A DNA stretch of 64,000 bases from assembly GCF_001187915.1 (NCBI RefSeq), contig NZ_LGIU01000049.1, positions 1 through 64,000 of the forward strand, read 5' to 3'. Of the stretch, positions 32,101 to 41,334 are shown one piece after another. A program made the position numbers and the translations under genes. Origin of the DNA: Arthrobacter sp. RIT-PI-e. GTDB lineage: Bacteria > Actinomycetota > Actinomycetes > Actinomycetales > Micrococcaceae. The first letter of the stretch is position 1, and each line of letters begins with the position of its first letter. Under the pieces are notes generated by a model. It was not told the DNA's origin. It searched no databases and saw nothing but the letters and a program-made list of their open reading frames with translations.

Positions 32101-33517
32101 TGTCATGACGGTCCCGCGGTCGCGGCGGAACATCGAGCTCGTCCTGCTGCTGGTGGCCCTCGTCGTGGTCTGCCTGGCCAACTACCTCGCGGGGCTCGAC
32201 AACGAGGAGGCGTTCGGAGACTACTTCTACACGCAGGTGCTCACCCTCGGATTGATGGGCCTGTTCATCCACGTGGTGCTGCGGATCAGGGCCAAGTATG
32301 CCGATCCGATCATCCTTCCGGTGGTCGTGACGCTGAACGGCATCGGCCTCGCGATGATCCACCGGCTGGACTTCTCCTCCGCCGCGGCGAACCCGAACTT
32401 CGTCCCGGTGGCACCATCGCAGGTGCAGTGGACCGGTGTGGCCATGGCGGCCGCCGCCGTCTTCCTCCTGCTCCTCCGTGACCACCGGCTCCTGCGCCGG
32501 TTCACCTACATCTCCCTGATCGTCAGCGCGGTGCTGCTCCTGCTCCCGCTGACGCCGCTGGGGCTGGAGATCAACGGTGCACGGATCTGGATCTCGGTGG
32601 GCATCGGCACCTTCCAGCCGGGCGAGATCGCGAAGATCACCCTCGCCATATTCTTCGCGGGGTATCTATCCACCAACCGCGATCTGATCCTCCTGGCCGG
32701 GAAGAAGATCGGCCCGCTCCAGCTGCCCCGGTTCCGCGACCTCGCGCCCATGGCCGCAGCGTGGCTGGTGAGCATCGGCGTGCTGGTGTTCCAGCGCGAC
32801 CTCGGTTCCTCGGTGCTCTTCTTCGGTCTCTTCATGGTGATGATCTACGTGGCCACGAGCCGGGTCAGCTGGGTGCTGATCGGCCTGGCGATGATCGGTG
32901 TGGGCGTGTTCGTGGCCCTCGAGCTGTTCCCGCACGTGGCCCTGCGCTTCGACTCCTGGATCAATGCCTTCGACCCCGAGGTGTACAACAGGTTCCCCGG
33001 CGGGAGCGCTCAGGTGGTGCAGGGCATGTTCGGCCTGGCCAACGGCGGGCTCGTGGGTACGGGGCTCGGCGAGGGCCGGCCGGATCTGGTCACCTATGCC
33101 AACAGCGACATGATCGTGGCGGCCCTCGGGGAGGAACTCGGGCTGATCGGGCTGACGGCGATCGTGCTGCTCTTCGTGATCCTGGTCTCCCGCGGGATCC
33201 GCGCGGCGCTGGGCACCAAGGACGGTTTCGGCAAGCTCCTGGCCTGCGGACTATCATTCACCATCGCGCTCCAGTGCTTCGTGGTGATCGGCGGCATCAC
33301 CCGCCTGATCCCGCTGACCGGACTCACCACGCCCTTCATGTCCGCCGGTGGCTCGTCCCTCCTGGCAAACTGGCTCATCGTGGCCCTGCTCCTGCTCATT
33401 TCCGAGACGGCGCGCAGACCCGCGCCCACCGACCCCATGAAGGATTCGTTCCCGGAGCCCGTGGGGGCCAATGGCAAGCCTGTCAGGAAGCGGACGTCGA
33501 AGGAGGGAACCCGATGA
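32093..33517 (+). CDS. rodA: RodA/FtsW/SpoVE-family peptidoglycan glycosyltransferase
   Basis: The 474-residue SEDS protein has about ten to twelve membrane helices. It polymerises lipid II into glycan strands together with a class B penicillin-binding protein, here the adjacent PbpA. Family hallmarks are GARIWISVGIGTFQPGEIAKI near residue 160, FQRDLGSSVLFFGLF near residue 230 with the catalytic-type Asp, and LGEELGLIGLTAIV, then ITRLIPLTGLTTPFMSAGGS near residue 415. The ATG at 32093 lies inside the end of pstP (eight-base overlap). The stop overlaps pbpA (ATGA). Confidence 0.93.
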   Translation: MSDVMTVPRSRRNIELVLLLVALVVVCLANYLAGLDNEEAFGDYFYTQVLTLGLMGLFIHVVLRIRAKYADPIILPVVVTLNGIGLAMIHRLDFSSAAANPNFVPVAPSQVQWTGVAMAAAAVFLLLLRDHRLLRRFTYISLIVSAVLLLLPLTPLGLEINGARIWISVGIGTFQPGEIAKITLAIFFAGYLSTNRDLILLAGKKIGPLQLPRFRDLAPMAAAWLVSIGVLVFQRDLGSSVLFFGLFMVMIYVATSRVSWVLIGLAMIGVGVFVALELFPHVALRFDSWINAFDPEVYNRFPGGSAQVVQGMFGLANGGLVGTGLGEGRPDLVTYANSDMIVAALGEELGLIGLTAIVLLFVILVSRGIRAALGTKDGFGKLLACGLSFTIALQCFVVIGGITRLIPLTGLTTPFMSAGGSSLLANWLIVALLLLISETARRPAPTDPMKDSFPEPVGANGKPVRKRTSKEGTR

Positions 33518-34956
33518 ACCAGGCCATCCGCAGCGCCTGGGTGGTGGCCATCGGCATGTTCGCCCTCATGCTCGGCTCGCTCACCTACGTGCAGTTCTTC
33601 CAGGCGGAGGCCCTGGCCAACAACGACTGGAACAACCGTCAGCTGTACCAGGAGTTCGGCCGCCAGCGGGGGGCGATCCTCGTGGACGGCCGCGCTGTCG
33701 CGGAGTCGGTCCCCACGAACGACCAGTTCAACTACCAGCGCACCTACCGCGACCCGGAGCTGTACGCCCACCTGACGGGGTACTACTCGCTCTCCCTCGG
33801 GTCCACGCAACTTGAGGACAGTGAGTCCTCCATCCTGGCCGGCACCAGCAGTTCCCTGTTCTACGACCGCATGGTCCAGCTGTTCTCCGGTGTGGACGCC
33901 CAGGGTGCGTCCGTGGAGCTGACCATCGATCCCCAGCTCCAGCAGCTCGCCTGGGATCTCATCCCGGACGGGCAGCGGGGATCGATCGTGGTGATGGAAC
34001 CCGGTACGGGGAACATCCTCGCCATGGTCTCGAAGCCCAGCTACGACCCCAATCTGCTCTCCGTCCACGACACCTCCGTGGCCCTGCAGAACGCCGAGGC
34101 GCTGGGCGAGGAACCGGGACTGTCCATCTACGCCAACCCGGCGACGGAATCGCTGGTGGCACCGGGGTCGGTGTTCAAGCTCGTCGATGCGGCGGCAGCC
34201 CTGGAGTCCGGCCAGTACAACGAGCGCTCGGAGATCCCCAATCCTCCCGCACTGCAGTTCCCCGGCATCGACTACGCACTGCCCAACTTCGTGACCGGTG
34301 GGTGTGCGAGCAGGACGACGGCGGACCTCCGGTTCGCGCTCGAGCAGTCCTGCAACACCCCGTTCGCCCAGATCGCCCTGGATCTCGGCGAGGACGCCAT
34401 CCGGGAGCAGGCCGAGCGGTTCGGGTTCGGCGAGGAGCTCGCCATCCCCACGCACGTGGAGGCCAGCGTGTTCCCCTCGGACCTGACCGACCCGGAGCTC
34501 GCGCAGTCCGCCGTCGGGCAGTTCGACACCCGGGTGACCCCGCTGCAGATGGCCATGGTGGCGTCGGCGATCGCCAACGACGGTCAGCAGATGAAGCCCC
34601 AGCTGGTGCGATCCGTGCGCGCGGCGGACCTCGAGCTCATCGACTCCCCCCAGCCGGAGGTGCTGCGCCGGTCCGTGAGCGAGGACACCGCCGCCCAGCT
34701 CACGGACTGGATGGTCAACGTGGTGGAGAACGGCACGGCCAGGGGTGCCGCCATCCCGGGCGTCCGGGTGGCCGGCAAGACAGGGACCGCGGAGGTCTCC
34801 GAGACCGGGGACAACGCCTGGTTCACCGGATTCGCACCCGCGGACGATCCGCGGGTAGCAGTATCGATCGTGATGGAGAACGTGGACATCCCCACTGGTC
34901 AGCAATTGACCTCACCCAGTGCCAGCAGACTCATGGAGGCGGTGTTGAACAGATGA
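33514..34956 (+). CDS. pbpA: Class B penicillin-binding protein PbpA
   Basis: The 480-residue transpeptidase cross-links peptidoglycan outside the membrane. One N-terminal membrane anchor ([20 protein letters not shown], about residues 8-27) precedes a pedestal region and the transpeptidase domain. The active-site Ser219 and Lys222 lie in [11 protein letters not shown]; the second motif is [10 protein letters not shown] and the third [11 protein letters not shown]. It has no PASTA domains, like other PbpA proteins. It overlaps rodA and pknA by four bases each, so it is tightly coupled to its SEDS partner and the kinase. Confidence 0.94.
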   Translation: MNQAIRSAWVVAIGMFALMLGSLTYVQFFQAEALANNDWNNRQLYQEFGRQRGAILVDGRAVAESVPTNDQFNYQRTYRDPELYAHLTGYYSLSLGSTQLEDSESSILAGTSSSLFYDRMVQLFSGVDAQGASVELTIDPQLQQLAWDLIPDGQRGSIVVMEPGTGNILAMVSKPSYDPNLLSVHDTSVALQNAEALGEEPGLSIYANPATESLVAPGSVFKLVDAAAALESGQYNERSEIPNPPALQFPGIDYALPNFVTGGCASRTTADLRFALEQSCNTPFAQIALDLGEDAIREQAERFGFGEELAIPTHVEASVFPSDLTDPELAQSAVGQFDTRVTPLQMAMVASAIANDGQQMKPQLVRSVRAADLELIDSPQPEVLRRSVSEDTAAQLTDWMVNVVENGTARGAAIPGVRVAGKTGTAEVSETGDNAWFTGFAPADDPRVAVSIVMENVDIPTGQQLTSPSASRLMEAVLNR

Positions 34957-36749
34957 GGCCCACGTCGGGAATCACCCTGGGCGGCAGATTCGAACTGACC
35001 GAGCGCATCGCCATCGGCGGCATGGGCGAGGTGTGGAAGGCACGGGACCGGATCCTCGGCCGCGTCGTCGCGATCAAGATCCTCAAGGAGGAGTACTCCG
35101 GCGATCCTGCGTTCCTCAACCGATTCCGGGCGGAGGCGCGTCACACCGCCCTGCTCAACCACGAGGGGATCGCGAACGTCTTCGACTACGGCGAGGAGGG
35201 CGGCTCCGCCTACCTCGTGATGGAGCTCGTCCCTGGTCAGCCGTTGTCGGCCGTGATCGAGAAGGAGCAGGTGCTCCCACCGGACCGCACGCTGTCCATC
35301 GTGGGTCAGACGGCCACCGCTCTCGCCGTGGCGCACAACCAGGGTCTGGTGCACCGTGACGTGAAACCCGGCAACATCCTGGTGATGCCGGACGGCCGGG
35401 TGAAGATCACCGACTTCGGGATCGCGCGTCTCGCCGACCAGGTGCCGCTGACGGCCACGGGACAGGTGATGGGCACGGCCCAGTACCTCGCCCCCGAGCA
35501 GGCCACGGGTCAGCCGGCCACCGGTTCCTCGGACATCTATGCCCTGGGCGTGATCGGCTACGAACTGCTCGCCGGGCGGCGGCCGTTCTCGGGGGAATCG
35601 CAGATCGCGATCGCCCTGGCGCAGGTCAATGACGCCCCGCCTCCCCTGCCCACCAGCGTCCCGCATCCTGTCCGCGCGCTGATCAGTTCCATGCTCGCGA
35701 AGGATCCCGCCGACCGGCCGGGCGACGCCGAGAGCCTGGCCACCGCCGTCGAGGCGATCCGCCTCGGGGACATCCGTGCGGCCCAGGCCGCCGTGCCGGG
35801 CATGCTCGCCTTCCCCGCGGACTCGGGAGCTCCCACCCAGGCGGTCCCCCGCCAGGACACCCGGGCCACCACCGCGATCCCCGCGCCGTCGACGTCGGCC
35901 CTGCCCACCGTCGCGGGCCCGGCGGCCGCCGGTGCGGCCGCCGGCATCGCCGCGTCGCGCGACTGGTCGCAGGAGGACGCCGACGCCGAACAGCCCGCGG
36001 CCTACGGGCAGGAGGAGGAGACCCGGCGGAGCCCCTGGCTGATCCCGTTGATCGTGCTGCTCCTGCTGGCGCTGGGCGCGATCGCCTTCCTGATCCTCCA
36101 GCCACTGCTGGACACGGACGATGCGGGCACTACCCCGGTGGAGACCACCTCCGCGGCACCCGTTCCCACCCGAACCAGTACACCGCCGTCCGAACCCTCC
36201 GAGTCGCCGACGCCGACGCCGGATCCCGTCACCACGGAGGCGGACGACCGCGAGATCGTCTCGCCCTCCTCCTACCGTGGGAGGCCACTGAACGAGGTAC
36301 AGCAGGAGCTGATCGGTCTCGGTTTCGGCGTCAACGTCATCACCCAGGACTCGGAGGAGGCCGATGGTACCGTCCTGGACATCAACCCCAGTGGTCCACA
36401 GACTCCCGGGACCACCATCAACGTGACGGTGGCACGACAGGTGGTGACGGTGCCTGAGAATCTTCAGGGGCGGAGCGCCGGTGACGTCCGTACCCTTCTC
36501 GTGAACGCCGGGCTGACTCCCGTCGACGGCGGTAGTGAGGAGTCACAGCAGCAGGAGGGGACAGTGCTCCGGGTGGATCCGGGTGCCGGTACGGTGCTTC
36601 CTCTCGGGTCGAACGTCGGCATCGTCGTCTCCTCCGGTCCACCGCCCTCCGAGGAACCGAGCCCGGAACCTGCGGCGACCACCCCGCAGGCGCCCTCCGA
36701 CCCCACGACCGCCCCGAGCTCGTCCCCGTCCGCCACCACCGGGCAGTGA
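34953..36749 (+). CDS. pknA: PknA-position Ser/Thr kinase with PASTA domains
   Basis: The 598-residue kinase has a cytoplasmic kinase domain (about residues 10-275) with glycine loop [14 protein letters not shown], Lys in [10 protein letters not shown], catalytic [14 protein letters not shown] and the activation loop [18 protein letters not shown] proline/alanine-rich linker and a membrane helix ([20 protein letters not shown], about residues 361-380) follow. Outside the membrane are two PASTA domains (about residues 425-495 and 496-560), which bind muropeptides or lipid II. A Pro/Ser/Thr tail ends the protein. In Mycobacterium tuberculosis the gene in this place, PknA, has no PASTA repeats. 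It overlaps pbpA by four bases. Confidence 0.9.
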   Translation: MRPTSGITLGGRFELTERIAIGGMGEVWKARDRILGRVVAIKILKEEYSGDPAFLNRFRAEARHTALLNHEGIANVFDYGEEGGSAYLVMELVPGQPLSAVIEKEQVLPPDRTLSIVGQTATALAVAHNQGLVHRDVKPGNILVMPDGRVKITDFGIARLADQVPLTATGQVMGTAQYLAPEQATGQPATGSSDIYALGVIGYELLAGRRPFSGESQIAIALAQVNDAPPPLPTSVPHPVRALISSMLAKDPADRPGDAESLATAVEAIRLGDIRAAQAAVPGMLAFPADSGAPTQAVPRQDTRATTAIPAPSTSALPTVAGPAAAGAAAGIAASRDWSQEDADAEQPAAYGQEEETRRSPWLIPLIVLLLLALGAIAFLILQPLLDTDDAGTTPVETTSAAPVPTRTSTPPSEPSESPTPTPDPVTTEADDREIVSPSSYRGRPLNEVQQELIGLGFGVNVITQDSEEADGTVLDINPSGPQTPGTTINVTVARQVVTVPENLQGRSAGDVRTLLVNAGLTPVDGGSEESQQQEGTVLRVDPGAGTVLPLGSNVGIVVSSGPPPSEEPSPEPAATTPQAPSDPTTAPSSSPSATTGQ

Positions 36750-36780
36750 TCGTGCCCGGTCCGTGCCGAGGAGCCGTCCG

Positions 36781-38835
36781 TTGACCACCGGACGTGTGCT
36801 CAACGGACGCTACGAGGTCCTCGAGCTGATCGGTCGGGGAGGCATGGCGGACGTCCACCTCGGGCGCGACCTCAAGCTCGGCCGGAGGGTGGCCATCAAG
36901 CTCCTCCGGCAGGATCTCGCCCGGGACCCCCTGTTCCGGTCCCGCTTCCGGCGGGAGGCGCAAGCCGTGGCCGGACTGAGCTGCCCCACCATCGTCGCGG
37001 TCTACGACACCGGTGACGAGGAGGTCCTGGACCGTCCGGAGCACGAGGTGCGGATCCCGTTCATCGTGATGGAGTACGTTCCCGGCCGCACCCTGCGGGA
37101 TCACGTGCGATCCGGTGAACTCACGCCCGAGCGGAGCATCGCGTACCTCGCCGGGGTGCTCAGCGCCCTCGACCACAGCCACCGCGCCGGGATTGTGCAC
37201 CGCGACATCAAGCCCGCGAACGTGATGATCACGCCCGAGGACACGGTCAAGGTCATGGACTTCGGCATAGCCCGTGCCCTGGCGGATTCGCAGGCCACCA
37301 TGACCCAGACGCAGGCCGTGCTGGGTACCGCCCAGTACCTCTCCCCGGAACAGGCGCTCGGCCAGACCGTGGACGCCAGGAGCGATCTGTACTCCGCCGG
37401 CTGCCTGCTGTTCGAGCTCCTCACCGGACGCCCGCCCTTCGTCGGCGACAGCGCCGTGTCCGTGGCCTACCAGCACGTCCGGGAGGAACCACCCGTGGCG
37501 AGCAGCATCGACGCCTCGGTCACGCCCGCCCTGGACTCGGTGCTCGCCAAGGCCCTCACGAAGGATCGGGAGCACCGGTTCCAGGACGCACCGTCCTTCC
37601 GCGCGGCGCTGCTCGACGCCGCGCGCGGGACGGTCCTCGCGGACGGTGCCGGAACACCCACGGAGGCCCTGGACGTCTCCGCCCCGGCCACCCGCGCCGC
37701 TGCTGCCTCCGTTGCCGGGCTCCCGGGACGGGATCTGCGGACCACGGCGATGGACCGGGTGGTGGCGGAGGATCCCGCACCGGACGTGTTCGATGCCCCG
37801 GACGCCTTCGACGGAGTATCCGACGACGACCTGGATCACCTGGACGGCACGGACGACACCGACGACATGGAGGACGCCAGGAACGGCCGGGAGGACCGGC
37901 GGCGATTGTCACGCGCTGCCTGGATCACCGTGCTCCTCGCCGCCGTGCTGATCGTGCTCGGTACCGGTTTCTTCGTGATCGGCGATCTCGGTTCCGACCC
38001 CGGCACGGAGGCGGTTCCCGAGGTCGTCGTACCTGATGATCTCGTGGGCATGGAGGTGGAGGAGGCCTCGGACGCCGTCACGGACGCCGGTCTACGGGCG
38101 TCCTCTGACCAGGACTACCACGACTCCGTGGATGCCGGTCTGGTGATCAGCACGGATCCCTCCTCCGGGGCGTCCGTGCCGCCGGACTCCCGGGTGAACC
38201 TCCTGGTGTCCCGAGGACCTGCGAACGTCACCGTCCCCGCTTCCCTCGAGGGGATGACGGAGGCCTCGGCCCGGGATGCCCTGGAACGAGCCGGGTTGCG
38301 GACCGGTCGGGTCAGCCAGGAGAGCAGCGCCACTGTGGCAGCCGGGCAGGTACTCCGCACCAGCCCCCAGCTCGGCGAGTCAGCACCCGCGGACAGTGCC
38401 GTGGATCTGGTGCTTTCCACCGGCCGGGTGGTCGTCCCCCTGCTCACGGATCTGACGCAGCAGGAGGCGGAGGCACGACTCGCGGATCAAGCAGTCGGGC
38501 TGCCGTCCCGGATCGTGTTCTCGGACAACAGCGTGGTGGAGCCGGGCATCGTCACGGCCCAGTCGGTACGCGCCCGCGACGAGGTGGACCAGGGTACGGA
38601 GATCGTGCTCACCGTGGCGGTGGCGCCACCGGCCCCGGAACCCGAGCCCGAGCCCGAGCAACCCGAGCCGGAGCAACCCGAGACCCGGGCTCCTGCACCT
38701 GAGACCCCCGGACCGGTTGAATCGGCCCAGCCACGACCTTCTTCGTCGCCGGCTCCCGGACCCGGTGACGGCTCCGAGGGTCGGCCCACCACCGGCCCCG
38801 ACGAGGCGGGCGACGACGGGACCGAGGACGACTAG
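36781..38835 (+). CDS. pknB: PASTA-domain Ser/Thr kinase PknB
   Basis: The 684-residue kinase has IGRGGMADVHLGRD, VAIKLL, HRDIKPANVM, MDFGIAR and an activation loop with TMTQTQAVLGTAQYLSPEQ, so autophosphorylation at threonines is expected. An acidic juxtamembrane stretch (Asp-rich, residues 335-375) precedes the helix WITVLLAAVLIVLGTGFFVI near residue 380. Three PASTA domains follow outside (about residues 415-480, 482-548 and 549-620), then a tail with PEPEPEPEQPEPEQPE repeats. I chose the TTG at 36781, which has GAGGAG seven bases upstream and directly precedes TTGRVLNGRYEVLELIGRGG; no ATG or GTG fits better. It ends the operon. Confidence 0.9.
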   Translation: MTTGRVLNGRYEVLELIGRGGMADVHLGRDLKLGRRVAIKLLRQDLARDPLFRSRFRREAQAVAGLSCPTIVAVYDTGDEEVLDRPEHEVRIPFIVMEYVPGRTLRDHVRSGELTPERSIAYLAGVLSALDHSHRAGIVHRDIKPANVMITPEDTVKVMDFGIARALADSQATMTQTQAVLGTAQYLSPEQALGQTVDARSDLYSAGCLLFELLTGRPPFVGDSAVSVAYQHVREEPPVASSIDASVTPALDSVLAKALTKDREHRFQDAPSFRAALLDAARGTVLADGAGTPTEALDVSAPATRAAAASVAGLPGRDLRTTAMDRVVAEDPAPDVFDAPDAFDGVSDDDLDHLDGTDDTDDMEDARNGREDRRRLSRAAWITVLLAAVLIVLGTGFFVIGDLGSDPGTEAVPEVVVPDDLVGMEVEEASDAVTDAGLRASSDQDYHDSVDAGLVISTDPSSGASVPPDSRVNLLVSRGPANVTVPASLEGMTEASARDALERAGLRTGRVSQESSATVAAGQVLRTSPQLGESAPADSAVDLVLSTGRVVVPLLTDLTQQEAEARLADQAVGLPSRIVFSDNSVVEPGIVTAQSVRARDEVDQGTEIVLTVAVAPPAPEPEPEPEQPEPEQPETRAPAPETPGPVESAQPRPSSSPAPGPGDGSEGRPTTGPDEAGDDGTEDD

Positions 38836-38955
38836 CCGGGCGCGACCAACGGGGCACAGCCGGAGGTCGAGGCCGGCCGCCGCGGTCGGCGACCGAGCCC
38901 TGACCGGGCAGGGCCGGGGACCATCTGGGTCGGCCTGCGGCGGATCAGGGTCGGC

Positions 38956-39600
38956 TCAGCGCGCGATGAGCGGGCTGAGCCCGGCCGCCGTGGTGGCTGC
39001 GCCGTCCAGTCCCAGGGACTCGAGCCAGTTGCCCAGCATCTGGTAGCCGCCCTCCGTCAGGACCGACTCGGGGTGGAACTGCACGCCGCAGAGGGGTGCG
39101 GTGCGGTGCTCGAGCCCCATGATGATCCCGCTGGCCGTCCGTGCGGTGACCAGGAGATCGGCGGGGACGTCGTCGCTCACGGCAGCCAGTGAGTGGTACC
39201 GCGTGGCGGTGACCGGGGAGGGCAGCCCGGCGAACACGCTCGTGGAGCCGTGTTCCACGAGCGAGGTCTTGCCGTGCATCAGCTCCGGGGCGTGGGTGAC
39301 CGTTCCCCCGTAGGCCTCGGCGAGCGCCTGGTGACCGAGGCACACCCCGAGCATGGGTTTGTCCTGGTCCCCGCACCATCTGATCAGGTCCACGCAGAAA
39401 CCGGCCTCTGCCGGGGTCCCGGGACCGGGCGAGATCAGTACGCCGTCCCGTTCGGCGGCCATCTGCTGCGCCTCGGTGAGGGTGACGTCGTCGTTGCGGA
39501 CCACCGTCGTCTCCGCCCCGAGCTCCTGCAGATATCCCACGAGGGTGTAGACGAAGCTGTCGTAGTTGTCGATCACGAGGATGCGTGTGGGGGAGGTCAT
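38956..39600 (-). CDS. Anthranilate/aminodeoxychorismate synthase glutamine amidotransferase
   Basis: The 214-residue class I amidotransferase gives ammonia from glutamine to chorismate-using partner subunits, TrpE for tryptophan or PabB for folate. The triad is Cys87 (MLGVCLGHQALAEAYGG), His176 and Glu178 (GVQFHPESV). It starts ILVIDNYDSFVYTLVGYLQE, as typical. A trpG/pabA gene next to pknB is a conserved placement in actinobacteria, away from trp or pab operons, so it may serve both pathways. Its ATG overlaps the stop of the 55-aa membrane protein gene by four bases. Confidence 0.92.
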   Translation of the reverse strand: MTSPTRILVIDNYDSFVYTLVGYLQELGAETTVVRNDDVTLTEAQQMAAERDGVLISPGPGTPAEAGFCVDLIRWCGDQDKPMLGVCLGHQALAEAYGGTVTHAPELMHGKTSLVEHGSTSVFAGLPSPVTATRYHSLAAVSDDVPADLLVTARTASGIIMGLEHRTAPLCGVQFHPESVLTEGGYQMLGNWLESLGLDGAATTAAGLSPLIAR

Positions 39601-39764
39601 GAGTCAGGCGAACCGATCGTCGAGTCTGTGAGCGGATTGAACTGGGAGACCCAGGGGAACACGTAGAGCATCAACATTGCCACGGCGGCGAGGACCAGGA
39701 TCACGGAGAAGATGATCCGCAGCCACAGCGGTCCCGGGAGCGTCCGGAAGATCCAGGCGTACAT
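39597..39764 (-). CDS. Small membrane protein (55 aa) in sortase operon
   Basis: Read directly from the complement: 55 residues starting MYAWIFRTLPGPLWLR, then one membrane helix (IIFSVILVLAAVAMLMLYVF, residues 17-36) and a short polar end. It lies five bases after the sortase gene and overlaps the amidotransferase gene (ATGA), so all three are cotranscribed. The Trp/Pro-rich start and single helix look like a conserved small protein of Micrococcaceae, but no function is known to me. Confidence 0.7.
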   Translation of the reverse strand: MYAWIFRTLPGPLWLRIIFSVILVLAAVAMLMLYVFPWVSQFNPLTDSTIGSPDS

Positions 39765-39769
39765 CGTGG

Positions 39770-40618
39770 CTACCCCTGTCCGGCGGCACGGGCCACCCGG
39801 TCGGCGATCTCGGCGGGCGGCCCGGCATCCGCCGGACGCCAGGACTCCAGCACCGAGTACGCGATGATGCGCTCCTGCGCACCGAACCGCGGGTTGCAGC
39901 TGGTCAGCGTGAGGATGCGGTCCACCGGCTCGGCCGAGGGCTGCGTGGGTACGGGGGCGATCACGTCACCGCGGTCCGGGAGCACGATCTCCGTGTTCCG
40001 GAAGACATAGGTGTAGTAGCCCTCCCGGGTCTGCACGTAGATCCGGTCACCGGGTACGAGCGTGTGGATCTGGTCCAGCACCTGCCCGTGCGTCTGACGG
40101 TGACCGGCGAGGGCGAAGTTCCCCACCTGCCCGGGTGCACCGGTGTCCGGGTAGTGGCCCAGACCCAGGTTGTCGAGGACGTCGGACCCGACGCCCGAGG
40201 TGACGGGACGCGAGTAGTTCTCACCGAACCGCGGGATGTACACCACGCCGAAGGTGCCTGCGAGATCACCCTGCGCCAGGACGGCCGGTTCACCGAAGTC
40301 CTCCGCCGCAGGCGCGGCCCCGTCGGAGCCGGGGGAGGCCGGGACCTCGGCGGGGGCCGGGGACGCGAGGACCGGTGGGGCGTCGGAGAAGAACTCGCCG
40401 AGGGCCTGTTCCTGCTTGACGTTGGACTCGATGTTGGTCCACCACAGCTCCCAGCCCACGAAGAGCAGCAGCACCACGCCCGCGGTGATCAGGAGCTCAC
40501 CCAGCACCTGGGCCACCACCTGGAAGGGAGTACGACGGCGTCGCTTCCGTCCCGTGCCCGTCACCTGCCGGCTGGGCGCGGCGTCGAGCGTTGACCTGGA
40601 CACTGCCGCTCCTGCCAC
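39770..40618 (-). CDS. Class E sortase
   Basis: The 282-residue transpeptidase anchors secreted proteins to the cell wall. A basic N-terminus (GRKRRRRTPF) and membrane helix (LGELLITAGVVLLLFVGWEL, about residues 39-58) precede a Pro/Ala linker and the sortase barrel. The catalytic His173 lies in NFALAGHRQTHG and Cys241 in LTLTSCNPRF, with Arg nearby. The spacing and LAGHR...TLTSC pattern fit class E, which in actinobacteria uses LAxTG signals. The start is the GTG at 40618. It is first in an operon with the 55-aa membrane protein and the amidotransferase. No LAxTG substrate gene is visible in the window. Confidence 0.88.
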   Translation of the reverse strand: MAGAAVSRSTLDAAPSRQVTGTGRKRRRRTPFQVVAQVLGELLITAGVVLLLFVGWELWWTNIESNVKQEQALGEFFSDAPPVLASPAPAEVPASPGSDGAAPAAEDFGEPAVLAQGDLAGTFGVVYIPRFGENYSRPVTSGVGSDVLDNLGLGHYPDTGAPGQVGNFALAGHRQTHGQVLDQIHTLVPGDRIYVQTREGYYTYVFRNTEIVLPDRGDVIAPVPTQPSAEPVDRILTLTSCNPRFGAQERIIAYSVLESWRPADAGPPAEIADRVARAAGQG

Positions 40619-40782
40619 TCGGGATGCACCGCTCTCGGGAGGTCCTGGCTAGAATCGTTCCCAGAACCGGGCCACCGGATGATTTCTCCCCCCAGGATAA
40701 CCCTGGGTGATGGGACGTCCCGGGAGGCCAGCGAGACCATAGGTGTGATTGATCCGCGATCATGCCCCGTCGAGGAGATCCG

Positions 40783-41040
40783 ATGCCCGAGTCCAGGCCC
40801 CGCAAGCGAACCAAGCCCACCGAGCCGACCAGACCGACCACGACGTCGTCGCAGCCCAAGCCGAACCCCGCCTGGTACAAGCCGGTGATGTTCGGGCTCA
40901 TGATCGTCGGGTTGCTGTGGATCGTCACGTTCTACATCTCCGAGGCACGCTTCCCCGTCGAGGCCTGGGGCAACGGGAACATCTTCGCCGGTTTCGGCAT
41001 CGCGATCGTCGGGTTCCTCATGACCACCCGCTGGCGGTAG
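40783..41040 (+). CDS. crgA: Cell division protein CrgA
   Basis: The 85-residue protein has a basic, Thr/Pro-rich N-terminus (MPESRPRKRTKPTEP) and two membrane helices (PVMFGLMIVGLLWIVTFYIS and the C-terminal IFAGFGIAIVGFLM), ending TTRWR, as in CrgA. CrgA joins the actinobacterial divisome, contacting FtsZ, FtsQ, FtsI and CwsA. The ATG at 40783 has GAGGAG upstream; an in-frame ATG at 40762 is less well placed. It is divergent from the sortase gene and is followed by the DnaA-box cluster. Confidence 0.9.
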   Translation: MPESRPRKRTKPTEPTRPTTTSSQPKPNPAWYKPVMFGLMIVGLLWIVTFYISEARFPVEAWGNGNIFAGFGIAIVGFLMTTRWR

Positions 41041-41145
41041 TACCCGCTCCTGACACCGGCCCCGTCCTCGGCCCACGGGTAGGCGGGTCGGTCCTGCATG
41101 CCCGGTGACCGGTCGTCCGCCGCTGTGCACACGGTGTGCAGAAAG

Positions 41146-41274
41146 TTATCCACAGGTGTGCACAAGATTGTTGATGGTTCAGGGACGACGGCGGAATTCC
41201 GGGCCCCGCTTATCCACAGGTGTGGAATTACATGTGTGTAAGTTATCCCCGCTGTGGATAAGTAGTGTGGACAA
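41146..41274. other. Remote cluster of DnaA boxes between crgA and rhomboid gene
   Basis: Within 129 bases there are three perfect boxes: TTATCCACA at 41146-41154 and 41210-41218, and its complement TGTGGATAA at 41253-41261. TTATCCCCG (41243-41251, 7/9) and TGTGGACAA (41266-41274, 8/9) add two weaker sites. The last three lie close together. No gene occupies the 294-base gap. The site is about 14 kb from the dnaA-dnaN origin and could bind or titrate DnaA. Confidence 0.75.
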
Positions 41275-41315
41275 AAAGAAGGGACCGGTATGAGTTCCCC
41301 CCTCGTACCGGCCCC
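41271..41315 (-). terminator. Intrinsic terminator of the cyclophilin-rhomboid operon
   Basis: Arms GGGACCGGTA (41281-41290) and TACCGGCCCC (41306-41315) pair with one mismatch around a 15-base loop, 20 bases past the rhomboid stop. On the minus strand they are followed by TTCTTTTTG, a good T-rich tail. Confidence 0.7.
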
Positions 41316-41334
41316 TCCCGCGGTCCACGCGAGG

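Noticed and set aside
38625-38705. Pro-Glu tandem repeat as a mobile or CRISPR-like array
   Set aside because: It encodes the in-frame Pro/Glu tail of PknB; units are two to four codons without spacers.
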